Source of the DNA: Mactromeris polynyma
Lineage: Eukaryota; Mollusca; Bivalvia; Venerida; Mactridae
Reading direction: 5' to 3'
DNA length: 64,000 nucleotides
Assembly: GCA_032209605.1 (NCBI GenBank)
Contig: JASFXZ010000001.1
Location: 5,518,001 to 5,582,000 of the forward strand
Positions 11,331 to 23,500 of this stretch are shown piece after piece. Numbering within the stretch: the stretch's first letter is position 1; each line of letters starts with the position of its first letter. Both the position numbers and the translations under genes were made by a program. The notes under the pieces are model-generated. The model did not search any database. It saw only the letters and a list, made by a program, of their open reading frames with translations, and was not told the origin of the DNA.

Positions 11331-11564
11331 TATAATGACATTATTTATGTTGTTTTGATTTAAGAAAACCAATGTGATTAGTTGGACACTTAAAAATGTA
11401 TACTAGGCCCAGCTTTACAGGAAAATTCCTAGCAGCTGCCTTACGTCTGCTATTATGATTTTGCTGAAGATTGGTAAAACAAAGAAGTTCACGTTCTGAA
11501 ATAATTATTATGTATTCAATTATGCGAAATGTGTTTATCTTACCATCAATTAATAATAAATCTC

Positions 11565-11660
11565 AGGTCCCGATGTATCTTTTTATGCATGTTGAATGGA
11601 AATGAGCTATTCGAAACCATGTATTATTCGAAATTGTTCAGTAATTTGGAATTAAAACTG
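11565..11660 (+). mobile_element. Partial pogo-like MITE (GTCCCGATGTATC core)
   Basis: AATAAATCTCAGGTCCCGAT, GTTGAATGGAAATGAGCTATTCG and TTATTCGAAATTG match the inside of the MITE copies at 50634-50818 and 61362-61541. Terminal repeats are missing or decayed. Confidence 0.5.
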
Positions 11661-11747
11661 GTCATTTCTTGCCATGGAAACCGAGAATCTACAAGTGGTA
11701 TTTAAATGAATAAATACTTTAGTATATTATACCATCTATTACGAATC

Positions 11748-11837
11748 AACCATATATATATAGTGTACAGTGACTCGACCATATATATATAGTGTACAGT
11801 GACTCGACCATATATATATAGTGTACAGTGACTCGAC
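11748..11837. repeat. 29-bp tandem repeat, three copies
   Basis: Three nearly identical copies of ACCATATATATATAGTGTAC + AGTGACTCG. Each unit contains a TATA-rich palindrome. Confidence 0.9.
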
Positions 11838-12573
11838 AAGAACGATGCATTTAATGATTGTTTGGATTATTTTACTCTGACAGTGAGACTTGTTAGATGA
11901 AGCAGCTTCAGATTATGTTCAAACTCATCCTTATAAGTTGAACGTTCTAGTCGTCAAACAGTACCTTCAGGCAATTATATCGATCCAAGTTTACGTGAGT
12001 ACTCAGGGGTTTCATTCTGAACTGGATTTGACAATTTTATAGCCAACATACTTATAATTTATGATACTACCCTTCAGCCAGAACCCTACTTTACAATTTG
12101 TCGGTTTTTGAAATTCCAGAGGTCAAACCAAGGGTCAAATGGAATCGCTGGTACTTACAGGAAAGGACGTCTGTGCTGATTTAATTGCAATCAAACCCTT
12201 CAAGAATACCATCGCCATCTTGTTGATCCTTTGAGTGATCAATGTATCACAAACCCATGAATGTATATACATGTAGTAGTAACTTCAAAAATCTTCTGTC
12301 AAAAAGTACTGATTAATAGTGCTAATTTCGTGTTATAATATTAAATATCAGGTTGATTTAACTGTACATATAAAAAAACTAAGAAAATATTGCAAATTAA
12401 GGGAAATATAGACGATTACATTACTGGTGTATTTCGGTAAGGTAAGGTACCGGTCGATAAGGCCAATTATTTATATGTTTTTACCAAACCTAAAATATTA
12501 ACTTGTTTATTGTTATGTGTTTTGTCTTCCGACGCAAAGTAATGAACACTATTATTGCAATGGTGTTAATTTG

Positions 12574-12625
12574 CTTTATTCAGATTGCGCCGACCATATT
12601 TTTTCAAGATATTTCTCGTTATATG
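12574..12625 (-). mobile_element. Fragment of the 310-bp dispersed element
   Basis: CAGATTGCGCCGACCAT and TTTTTTCAAGATATTTCTCG match the hairpin end of the 310-bp family on the minus strand; the rest is not detectable. Confidence 0.5.
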
Positions 12626-13091
12626 TTACCTTTACCCTTGATATAAGCGAACTGCTAGGTAGATTTTTATGGGGAAAAAACGAAACATAGTCGTGGACAA
12701 TTCTAGAAGTAATTATTTTGTTCAATTTATTTTCCTAATAACTTCCGCAACAATGAGCACTGTCTATATTAACGAGGTCAAGTTTGGTTGGGTGTATCTG
12801 CCTGTCGGGTATTGGATAAATAGAATATATTCGTACTGTTTATTATTTCGTTGAATAATAAGAATATGAAGCGAACCTCTGTCCTCAACTCGTTCAACAA
12901 TTTCAGTACTAATACAACATTCCTTTGATATCCTCTATACACACCCGAGTATTAAATCAAGGAAGGCAAATTGTTATATATTTTTTACTTGAAGTGCCAA
13001 CTGGTATACATATACATTTTTTTTAAAATTCAATGAGGTTTTACAACCAAAAATAGCGCACAATAGGCATACCAGCCAGTGAATCATGTAT

Positions 13092-13496
13092 GCATATACA
13101 CACAGTTACACACAGTAATGTACCGTCTAACACTGACATATACACACGGTTACACACAGTAATGTACCGTCTAACACTGACATATACACACGGTTACACA
13201 CAGTAATGTACCGTCTAACACTGACATATACACACGGTTACACACAGTAATGTACCGTCTAACACTGACATATACACACGGTTACACACAGTAATGTACC
13301 GTCTAACACTGACATATACACACGGTTACACACAGTAATGTACCGTCTAACACTGACATATACACACGGTTACACACAGTAATGTACCGTCTAACACTGA
13401 CATATACACACGGTTACACACAGTAATGTACCGTCTAACACTGACATATACACACGGTTACACACAGTAATGTACCGTCTAACACTGACATATACC
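13092..13496. repeat. 44-bp tandem repeat, about nine copies
   Basis: Unit CACACGGTTACACACAGTAA + TGTACCGTCTAACACTGACA + TATA, repeated with almost no differences except in the first copy (CAGTTAC). Low divergence suggests recent expansion. Confidence 0.95.
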
Positions 13497-13539
13497 ATTC
13501 ATCATTTTATCGCGTACTGTATGGAAGTATTTTCAGATT

Positions 13540-13920
13540 AAGAGAGAGATTAAGTTGCTACAGGGAATGCCACATACATACGACAGTGACTTCCCACACA
13601 GTTGCTACAGGGAACGCCACATACATACGACAGTGACTTCCCACACAGTTGCTACAGGGAACGCCACACACATACGACAGTGACTTCCCACACATACCCC
13701 TTGGAGAACAACAAGGAATTGTTTGAGGAGGTCAGTGGTACATACGTAAAGGAACAGATGCGGAAGGAATGGCCTGGCTGACCATAAGGGATAACTAGGA
13801 GAATCAAGGAGGACATACAGTGAAGGGGGGGGGGGATTAATGGATGGAAAAGATCACAGGACAAGTCAAGACAGCTGGCAACACTAGGCCGAAACTGGGC
13901 AGAAAATAACATGAACACTA
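13540..13920 (+). mobile_element. Dispersed element, TGCTACAGGGAACGCCAC family, with internal triplication
   Basis: Starts AAGAGAGAGATTAAGTTGCT and ends GGCCGAAACTGGGCAGAA...CATGAAC, colinear with the reverse complement of 7132-7495. A 47-bp unit from GTTGCTACAGGG to TTCCCACACA is repeated three times at 13554-13694. A poly-G run lies at 13826-13835. Confidence 0.7.
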
Positions 13921-14804
13921 TAGTGAAATAATTGCACAGGGGAAAGAAAATAGCAAATATTAACTACATTAACACATATACATGTATCATGAACACGTAG
14001 TATCTACGTGGTTGTTGATAAGTGATGCGCAAAGTATGCTAATGTTCCTATTTTGCATGCGTCGACATGACTTGCTTTCCAGTATATTTTTGCCTTACAT
14101 ATGGTTATCAATACTGCTAATAGTAAGTTTGTTGACAACACCCTGTCAATTTATTCATAGGATTTTCTTGACCCACGAAATGGTCATCAGTCACTAATCC
14201 ATCATCAACAATGTAAACACTTTCACGTCTGTTTAAAGACTCGGTATAAATAAAGTTTGATGAAGAACACATTTATATGGTAATTTTCGTAATTTGAACC
14301 TGCTGATCAGCCTCATGTGCCGTATTGTGCCTATTTTGTCTCACGTGAAAGTGATATCATCAAATAGATTGCATAAAACTTGCGTGATGGATCGACCTTA
14401 GTGCGGCAATGAAATATGATTTAAGTGTCTGTATTTATGGAGAACACCCGCCATTTTGGCTGTATGATATCCCATGATTCATAGCTTCAGCTACTCTTTA
14501 ACACGGTCCATTCTGAAGCCGGATATCGGCCAATTATGCGTTTTTAATTTGCTGCTCTTTACTTCATTACAAAATGCGTTCACTTACTTAAAATTTGGTA
14601 CCTCAAGAAATTTGTGTTTGTATTACTGTGTTTATGAGCTTTCACGGCATGAGTCAAAGAGGTTCGTATGCCAATTAAATCTAAAGCAACTTTTGGACAG
14701 CCGAATTTCATTTTTAACTGGACGCTAATTTGTTTGACTCTGTACATTGTACACGCTTGACTGAGTATGCATAAATTCGTATTTTCTAAATTATGTTGTA
14801 TTTG

Positions 14805-15070
14805 CGTTTATTTATCGTCGCCACCGGTTTCCCATATGGGCGACGCCTCCGGAAGAATGTTAGTCATTTTAGATATACAGGATATGCCACAGTTTCAGAA
14901 GCACCCCTGGTTCTTTTACGTGCTCGATGTAAAGCATCATACACGGGACCTCGTTTGTTAAAGTCTCGTCCGAAAGACTGTTAGTACTGTCAGTGATGGA
15001 GCGGGGAATCGAACATGCAATCCCTGGATTACTAGTCCAGCGCGTTACCACTGGACTACGGATCCGCTAC
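14805..15070 (-). mobile_element. tRNA-derived SINE
   Basis: On the minus strand the head (15068-15000) reads GCGGATCCGTAGTCCAGTGG with an A-box-like TAGTCCAGTGG, an anticodon-like CTGGACTAGTAATCCAG and a B-box-like TGTTCGATTCC. It continues into a non-tRNA body with GAGGTCCCGTGTATGATGC, CATCGAGCACGTAAAAGAAC and GGAGGCGTCGCCC, ending near GATAAATA. The T-stem and acceptor do not pair well, so this is a SINE rather than a working tRNA. Confidence 0.75.
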
Positions 15071-15164
15071 ATCTAAATTATGGTTTGAATGCAGACATAT
15101 GTATCTATGATTGTGTTACACATACATACGGACATTCTTAATTAAATTTTGATTTTAACAGTTT

Positions 15165-15650
15165 GGCTACACGGTAGTCTTAAACTATATCGTATGCATT
15201 TTGTATATTTTTATGTATGATGCATATGCTCGCATTGTCTCTTATAATTCTTTTTTAAATGGCTGTGTGCAATGTCTTTTTGTTTTTTTGGTAGCCGTAC
15301 TAACACGGTTTTGCTATTTGCACATCAGTGTTGTTTAAACCAATCAAATCTTACGTTAACTACCAAGACAATTTCTCTTCAACCGTACAAGGTTTGTAAC
15401 CTTGACGCGGCTTGGTTAACATTTTGATAACGTTAGGTTACCGAAAGCCACTGAATTTCTGTGAATTTACCGTAATCCATTTTGGATCTGGAGTGACCAG
15501 CACAATCGTTACATCTCAGCATGTTTTATGGTGCAAAACAAATCTTAACCTTCAAATTGTGCCGACCATCTTCTTTCAAGATATTTCTTGTTATTGTCTA
15601 TCCTCTTTGTATATTTATGCTTGAACAAAGATGAATCTTTAATAAATTAA
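15165..15650 (+). mobile_element. AT-rich dispersed element split by a nested insertion
   Basis: The left part (15165-15286: TAGTCTTAAACTATATCGTATGC..., GATGCATATGCTCG) and right part (15598-15650: TTATTGTCTATCCTC..., ACAAAGATGAATCTTTAATA) match one continuous stretch at 27285-27470. The middle is the 310-bp element. The AATAAATTAATA end suggests a retrotransposon 3' end. Confidence 0.65.
15287..15597 (-). mobile_element. 310-bp dispersed element, nested copy
   Basis: Runs from GGTAGCCGTACTAACACGG to CAAGATATTTCTTG on the plus strand. Its edges are fixed by comparison with the uninterrupted host repeat at 27285-27470. Confidence 0.75.
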
Positions 15651-15935
15651 TAAAAAAATGCATCAAAATAAAACAATGTTCGGTTTATCAATGTTGTGTT
15701 AAGCAAACAAAGTCAACTGTCATTGATGTTTCTGTATTGTGAGAGAACGGTGAGGACTACGGGATATATATTGTCTATTCATTTTACGCCTCCGTCGATT
15801 CGAAAGTTTTAATATCTTTCATACAGTTTAAAGAAGAAAGGTCCAAATATCATTTATTAAATCACGTACCTGATCTTTTATTCAGACACGAGAACAACGC
15901 ATAAATAAAACATTACACCAGCATACTATTCAAAA

Positions 15936-16216
15936 AAGAAATATCTTGAAAAAGATGGTCGGCGAAATTTGATGGTTATTATTTGTTGTGCAACATGCCG
16001 AGACATTGGGATTGCTGGTCACTCCAGATCCAAAATCGATTTCAGTAAATTCACCGAAATTCAGTGGCTTTCGGTAAGGTAACGTACCCTTTATCGAAAG
16101 GTTAACCAATCCGCGCCAAGGTTACAAACGCTGTTCGGTTGAAGAGAAATTGCCTTGGCGGTTAACGTTAGATTCAAATAGCAAAACCATGCTAGTACGG
16201 CTGTGCCGAAAAACTA
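15936..16216 (+). mobile_element. 310-bp dispersed element copy
   Basis: Begins AAGAAATATCTTGAAAAAGA and ends GTACGGCTGTGCCGAAAAAC. GGTCACTCCAGATCC and TACAAACGCTGTTCGGTTG lie in the same order as in the other copies. Confidence 0.75.
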
Positions 16217-16530
16217 GATGCGTCCATAGGACACGGATGCCCCCGCTGTGGGCTTTGCAGTAGAATGCAAATACTTTGTTTGTAAAGTCTATAAACAATT
16301 CTGAAGCAATATTAATTGGAAAACCATTGTTTAAGTACAAATAGGGCCATAACTCCTCCAAAAACTGGCAGATTATAACTGAAATCACACTGGACCTGTA
16401 TTTTGTTATCGTATGCTTATATGCTCAATATGAATTGAATTCATCCATCCTTTCAAGAATTATTGATCGGAAACCAATTTGTATGACTAAAAAACGCCAT
16501 AACTCCTCCAAAAACTTGGTCCTGTAGTTG
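16217..16530 (+). mobile_element. Dispersed repeat, GTCCATAGGACAC / CATAACTCCTCC
   Basis: Starts GCGTCCATAGGACACGGATG and carries two copies of CCATAACTCCTCCAAAAAC. Related starts lie at 60538 (TGTCCATAGGACACAGGTG) and 56780. Class unknown. Confidence 0.5.
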
Positions 16531-16873
16531 TGTTTTGATGTACATTTATTTACGCGCTTTTATCAAATTGTATTGAACATGTAACAAATCATTTGTACCA
16601 CGCATGTTATAATTGTGTTGTATATATAAATACATGAAACAGTAAATAATGCGGACGATTGACGTGCTTGAAAAATCGCCTCGGAAAATAATTAATGAAT
16701 AAAAACTGGCTGTATACTTTGTAAATAATGCTTTGGAAATTTGTGACTTATTGACCTGTCATTCTGAAAACCATTTGATTGAATAACCAAAATTAAAGGA
16801 TAAACACAATAATGGGTTCCGACATTACTCGACGAGATTGTGTGAAAAGCTATTGAAACGATGAATTATTACA

Positions 16874-17058
16874 AATGCAGTAAAATCTCACTTAAAGACT
16901 ACCTCAATAATAAGACCACTCAACATTATGATCACACTTTTCAAGTCTATTCGCACTGTTTTGCTCTTTATTCAACCTCAATATTAAGACCACCGCAATA
17001 TTAAGATCAGTTTTCAAGGGTCCCAAGGGTGGTCGTATTATTGAGATTTTACTGTATT
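16874..17058 (+). mobile_element. MITE, CAGTAAAATCTCA family
   Basis: Starts AAATGCAGTAAAATCTCACT and ends TTATTGAGATTTTACTGTATTTG. The terminal inverted repeat here can be extended outward to CAAAT.CAGTAAAATCTCA. Non-coding. Confidence 0.75.
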
Positions 17059-17304
17059 TGACGGGATAAGATATGTAAGGGAGTCGTTGCAGATTTTTGG
17101 CCGACATTCATCAGTTAATGCAAAATATTGGTAACACGATAGGTGAGATTATTTACACAACAAACGTTCACACTGTTTGAAAACACTAGCCTATAAATCG
17201 ATTGATACAGAGGTCAGACAAAGAGTATAAAAATTGACAACGTTTTCAATGAAATAAACTGCCATACCGTTCGTACAGAATAAACATTTAACAATGTTTT
17301 GTTG

Positions 17305-17652
17305 TGACGTCGCACGCACATGCACACACACGACATGCGAAGCGATACACGATTCAACACACGACATGCGAAGCGACGCACGATTCAACATACGACATGC
17401 GAAGCGACACACGATACGACATGCGAAGCGACACAAGATATTTACCAAGACATTTCGTGCAACAGACGCGAAACACGACATTGCGATAACGCGAAATTCC
17501 TGTGTTCAAATGTCGTTCGTCGCATCGCATGTCGTGACTCATATCGTATGTCGCTTCGCTTGTCGTGTGTCGTATCGAGTGTCGCGTTCGAATGTCGTTT
17601 GTCGCTTCGTTTGCCGTACGTCGTGGTCTAAGCGCGACACACGACATTCATT
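17305..17652. repeat. Inverted array of CGAAGCGACACACGACATG-type units
   Basis: The left arm (17322-17444) has about five copies of ACGACATGCGAAGCGAC. The right arm (17505-17652) has about six copies of the reverse complement, GTCGCTTCGCATGTCGT, with variants. The spacer is about 60 bp. Far more CpG-rich than its surroundings. Could be a foldback element; no open frame looks genuine. Confidence 0.8.
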
Positions 17653-17869
17653 GTGGCACTAACCGGATTCCTTAAGCCTTACGTATACGTATAAACATCA
17701 AACATTGTGTGACAATCCACACGCTGATGTCAAAAATATCACTTCCAGCAACATTGATTATGGACGATAAACTGAACATATATATATTGCCCGATCGGGG
17801 GGGGGGAATAAAGGCCTATATACAACAATAGATTCACAAACATAAATAACATCAGAATCAATCTAGTGC

Positions 17870-18281
17870 ATGAAAATTAACAGAACAGAACATAGCAGAA
17901 CCGAGCACTGCAGAGCACTACAGAGCACTGCAGAGCACTACAGAGCAGATCAGAGCACTACAGAGCAGAGCAGAGCACTGCAGAGCACTACAGAGCAGAG
18001 CAGAGCACTGCAGAGCACTACAGAGCAGATCAGAGCACTGTATAGCACTACAGAGCACTACAGAGCAGATCAGATCAGTACAGAGCAGAACAGAACAGCA
18101 GACTATATCAGAGCAGAGCAGAGCAGTGCGGAGCGGAGCGGAGCGGAACAGAGCAGAGCAGAGCAGACCAGACCAGACCAGACCAGACCAGACCAGACCA
18201 GACCAGACCAGACCAGACCAGACCAGACCAGACCAGAACAGAACAGAACAGAACAGAACAGAACAGAACAGTACATACATT
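17870..18281. repeat. Low-complexity CAGAGCA / GACCA / GAACA repeats
   Basis: 17880-18110 mixes CAGAGCACTA and CAGAGCAGAG units. 18166-18236 is a clean (GACCA)n run of about 14 copies. 18237-18270 is (GAACA)n. The three blocks look like successive variants of one CAGAnCA core. Confidence 0.9.
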
Positions 18282-18529
18282 TTATTTAGGATTTAAACAA
18301 TATGTTTCAAATCCATAATGTAAATAAATACATATAAAGACATCGTCATATTTACACGGTACACAATCCAGGAGAATGATAGAGATATAAATCAACGAGT
18401 TCCAAGATTCAATGTGCAATATAGTATGAACATCCACCTACCTACAATGACCAGTTCAGCTCCATGTTAACATCACGATCGTTATCCACAACAATCTGTC
18501 ACTATTACAGGTGAGTCAAATATAAAGTA

Positions 18530-19770
18530 TGTCCAGTATACATTGTATAACAAAGCCACAGTCAGATAGCAACAGAACCAAAGGCGGATTATGTCCTTAT
18601 TCTATTTATGATATTTGTACACTAGAGGTTTCAAGTTCTTATTTCCATACCGTACTACAGAATACAACATCTCAAACAACTGATTATGTCAAACAAAATG
18701 CTTCAATGTCAAAGCAACAAGGTGACAAAAGTGATTTAACTCAACATGAATGTATGGACTGAATAATCCACGTGATGACGAAATATCAAACTCACAAGAC
18801 ATAAATACAACAGAATCATCCACTCTAATAGATCTTTACACGCAACAAATATTACTCGTGATACGAAAATGTCAACAAAATCACATGAGAATGTGTCTGT
18901 GTTAAATGACCAGTCAACACGTGTTCGAAATCAACATTCACCGGAACGAGGACGCGCACGGTCTTCACGAGATGTGACTAGACAAATAAAGGTGTAGTGT
19001 CGGCTAGTTCATACGGACGACGTGTGTTACCACGTCAAAATGCTGTGATCGGTTTCCCCCATTACTAAAATAGTAATGCACGTGATGAAACCACGCCCAC
19101 GAACGAAAAGACAAACAGTAGCAATAGATATACTTAGTCTGGAACCCAGCGTACTCTGCACATAAGCGTACCGATAATGTAATGGCAAGGGCAGGTAATC
19201 CAGGCTATAGATATACTCCGGATTGGTAAAAATGTGTGGCTTCCCCCTCTAATCCTGCGGTACAATAAACAATACGTTTAACATCTTGCTTGAATCGCAT
19301 TGGAAAACGACAGGATTTTACGTTCGATGATCTAAAATTAAACTTTGTACTGCTGGTAAAAACCATTTTTTGGCGAATTCCGGAATGCTTCTATTGTAAT
19401 TAACACATGTAGCCTAATAACACATCAAATGAATGTGTTGAAATTTCTTTCAGGTAGGATGAAGATACTTTGTGCGTTGTGCTTTGTTAAATGTCCAGGG
19501 TATGATTTAAAAGAGAACAAACACATTTAGAACTGAACAACTCATAAACTTTTTAATGAATATGGCATTGTATTACTGATGAAACTGGACACGTTCATAC
19601 TCTGCAAGTAAACAATTCTGAGTATTATGTGCCGAATATAAGGGATCTTAAAAACTTAGTAAAACATCGGGTGGTATCATTAGGCTTCTCTTGCGAGGAG
19701 CCAGAAAGCTGGACATGTGTTGATTATATTAACATTTGTTCGTGTAATAATATCAATTGACACCGATCGC
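18530..19770 (+). pseudogene. Decayed LINE, ORF1 end and start of ORF2
   Basis: GCGTTGTGCTTTGTTAAATG (19474 on) aligns with the ALLNVQG start of the intact LINE ORF2, and 19532-19594 with its 'NELNN...FFNEYG...LTETW' region, with frameshifts and stops. Upstream, 18530-19000 encodes Ser/Thr/Asn-rich and RGRARSSRD-like stretches resembling the ORF1 tail. It is on the opposite strand to the intact element and too diverged to be a recent copy. Confidence 0.65.
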
Positions 19771-19842
19771 CTTTTTAAAGATATGTGTTTGTTTATTTGT
19801 AAACCATCTTATTTGTATTATATTTTCATTTCTTCGTATTAT

Positions 19843-19871
19843 CACGGACCTATATGGTATATAGGTCCGTG
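19843..19871. repeat. Perfect 13-bp inverted repeat
   Basis: CACGGACCTATAT, a GGT loop, then the exact reverse complement. It lies between the decayed LINE and the 3' end of the intact LINE. Confidence 0.9.
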
Positions 19872-20541
19872 GTATTATTTGTGTTGTATAACTGTAAATA
19901 TGTTTCACCGTCGACTCTGTTTGACATTTCAGCAATGTCTTTTAAAGGTCATTTTAGTGTGTTTAAACACATTTTAATATAGATAGATAGATAGTTTATT
20001 TGAATTTCCAGAAGGTCACAGACCCATGTGGACAACATTTACAAGTATAGTGTTGACAGGTTACAAAATATACCAACAGTATGCATACAATTATTACAGT
20101 AAACGCATATTATAGTGATAATGTATAAATAGATGATAAACGTAATATAACAAAATAATTTGCATAATGCACGCACATGTATAAGAAGCATAAATGGTAT
20201 GTCAAAAATAGATATAATGCGTTAAATTCACTATTTGTTTTACGTTAACCTGCAGACATGTATAGCTTAGTATGTATTGACATGAAAATGGAAATAGAAA
20301 TTGTGACATATTACAATAAAACTAAACATGTATTCATATCAACATAAATATTATTAAGATTTAGCAATTTTATACTTAACATGACAACCACGCACTTTAA
20401 AAGACGCAAACATCATTATTCATATATTTGTCATTATCAAGGAACATGAAACATGTCAAGAAAAAGAAACACACCAGAACAAGTGCAAAAACAAGAAAAG
20501 ACAATATGAATTGTGTGCATTTCTAACAAACAAAATCGTAC

Positions 20542-23500
20542 TTATCTATAGTTGTTATTATTACGTATTATAAATGCTTTGTATATGTAAAGACTTAACT
20601 TTCTTATAATTGTTTCTGTGTCATTAGTTATAAGTTCGATAAATTTGTGTACACTAGGTCTATGTCTATAATAATAAGGGATATAATGCTTTCTCAGATC
20701 GCTGTATAAGCTACATTCAAGAACAAAATGGTACTCGTCTTCTAAAATATTACAAACTAAACATTTCCTATCAGATACAGGTGTAGGATTTGGTCTCGTC
20801 CATCTACCACTCTCAATAAATAATCTATGTGAGGATACCCGTAATCTTGTCAAATTTGAACGAAATTTTGCAATAGTACATATATTTAAATAAGGTTGAA
20901 ATTTAAATGAGGCTAAGTATTTATATAATGATGCTCGACTTGATTCTTGAATTCTTCCATTCCATCCTTGTATAAATTGATCCTTTATTCGTTCTTTTAC
21001 AAAAATCAGGAATAATTTTGGTTGCCCTACATCTTGAAATAACCAAACTTCATAGAAACCTAACGTACTAAGTAGATTTTTTAAAAGAGAACACCAGTTC
21101 TTTCTATTTGGGTATATATCACAATCCGATTTTAACATGGAATATACTTTTTTGTTGTATTTATTGTTATCTGTAGATAGTAATTTTACCCAGTATTTTA
21201 TAATATGAAAAAACCTATCACATTGATAATTAATACGTCCAAGATCACCATAAACAAAATCATTCTGCGATGTGCGTTTAATCCCTAAAATGTGTTTACA
21301 AAACTGCAAATGTACGCGTTCAATAGCATTACCTTGTATGAATCCCCAAACTTCACTTGAATAATTTAGAATTGGTGATATTAATTTATCGAATAGCTCT
21401 AGTTTATGCCTTATTGTTATATCAGTAAATTTATATAAATATTTTTTCATCTTAAATATAGCTTTTAAGGCTTGTCCAGAAATTGTATTTTGTGTATCAG
21501 TAAAAGAGCCACCAGACGAGAACACTATACCTAAGTAATTAAACTTGCTTACTATGTCAATTTGCTTGCCATCAAAAATAAAACGCAGATTATTTGGTAG
21601 TCGCCCCCCTTTTCTAAATACCATAACTTTCGATTTATTTGTATTTACTACTAATTTCCACCGTTTACAGTAATCATCTAAAACATCTAAACAAGTTTGT
21701 AATTCAGTCGCGTCATTAGCAAAAATAACTATGTCATCTGCATATAAGATAAGAAATAGTTTGAAGGACTCCACATCAATCCCATTCAAACCTTTCTCGG
21801 AAAAAACACTTTCTATGTCATTTAAGAACATTGCAAATAAAAAAGGTGACAAACATTCACCTTGTCTTACACCGAGAGAACATGTAAAATAATCGCTCAA
21901 TTGATTGCAATACTTGACCCTAGATTTGACTGAACTATACATTGATTTCATAATATTCAAAATTTTCCCCCTTATCCCCAGCTTAATTAATTTAGACCAT
22001 AGATTATCTCTTACTACATAATCAAAAGCTTTGGAAAAATCTATAAAAGCACAGAAAAGTTGTTTCCCTTTGTTTAATATATGAGTCAGTAAGCCATGCA
22101 ATACAAATATGTTGTCTGTTGTTCCCATCTTAGTTCTAAACCCTGCTTGTGCCTCTACATACACAGAATAACTTTCAGCCCAACCCGTTAATCTATTATT
22201 AAGTATACGTGTAAAAAGTTTCCCCAAAGTGCTTAAAAGTGTTATACCCCTATAATTGTTTTGATCATTTATGTTTCCTTTCTTATGTAGTGGTATTATG
22301 TATCCCTCTGACCAGCTTTCCGGAAAATAACCAACGTCAAATATTTTATTAAAAAGACGCATCAAATACGGAACTAGCACATTTTGTCCGTGTATAAAAA
22401 ATTCATTTATGTATAGATCTGGACCCCCACTTTTATTCGAGTTTAATTGTCCAATTGCTTTAAAAACTTCTACTTCAGTAAAGGAACAATTTAATTCATG
22501 AAACATAGTTTGAAACTCATTATTTTCATATCTTTCAATAAAATATACTATATCTTCATCAGCCGTGAAATACGGATCATCCGGGTTATTAACGCTCTTA
22601 AAATATTGCTCGAACACTGACAATGGAATGTTAGACCGTCTTACCCCTGCACATTCTTTAAGCATTGACCAATATAACTTCGCATTTTTAAACCTTGCTT
22701 TATTGAGTTTCATTGTTTGGGAGTGATCATAATTCAACCTAGACTTACGTAAACACGCTTTATAAATTGATCTTGCTTTAACCATTTCCGTGCGATTTTC
22801 TACTGACCCATCATGTCTAAACAAATTTAGTTTACTATAAAACAAGCGTCTATTATCGAAACATTCACTATTAAACCATTCGTTATTACTTGTATAAACA
22901 TTGCTACTGTCCGTCTGCTTATTGCATTTACGTTTAAACAAAGTAGAGACTACATCATCTATAATATTGGAAAGTTGTGTAATGCAACCATTTATATCAT
23001 TATCTGTAATGGATGAATCAACCTGAGTATTTAGATTAGTTAATTTATTTGTAACTAAATCACAAGACAATGCCTCAATGAAAGTACCTTTATTATCATT
23101 GTTCCATTTATATTTAAAAGCCGCTCCATTTAAATGAGTACTATCATTTACAATAGGATCCCCGCGCATTTTAGTAAATGTAAATGAAAAATCAATGAGA
23201 CAGTGGTCCGATAATATATTCGGACCGTTTACATAAAAAGTATCAACAAACTGAAATAAATTTTGCGTCGTGATTACGTAATCTACTACGCTAGAACCCC
23301 TAGGACCTACATATGTATAGTTACCTTCTTTGTCCTTATCAAAACGACCATTCAAAATACGCATAGATGTTTGTTTGCACAAATCTAATAACATGGTTCC
23401 GTTATTATTTGTTCTACCTTGATCACGTGAACAACGCTTTAAACTGATGTCTGAATGGTAATTATCAGGTAAAATATCAATATCAAAATGGTTTAAAAGA

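Larger units (their letters stand above)
8970..14804. other. Intergenic region between NADAR gene and SINE
   Basis: No gene seen. Contains short transposon copies and tandem repeats listed separately; the rest (about 9050-9950, 12000-13080, 13930-14800) is AT-rich unique sequence with only short random open frames. Confidence 0.5.

Noticed and set aside
14995..15070. tRNA gene on minus strand (anticodon loop reads AGT)
   Set aside because: T-stem does not pair, acceptor pairs only in part, and the sequence runs on into a SINE body.
17870..18289. 139-codon frame rich in Glu-Gln-Ser-Arg
   Set aside because: Translation of CAGAGCA/GACCA low-complexity DNA.
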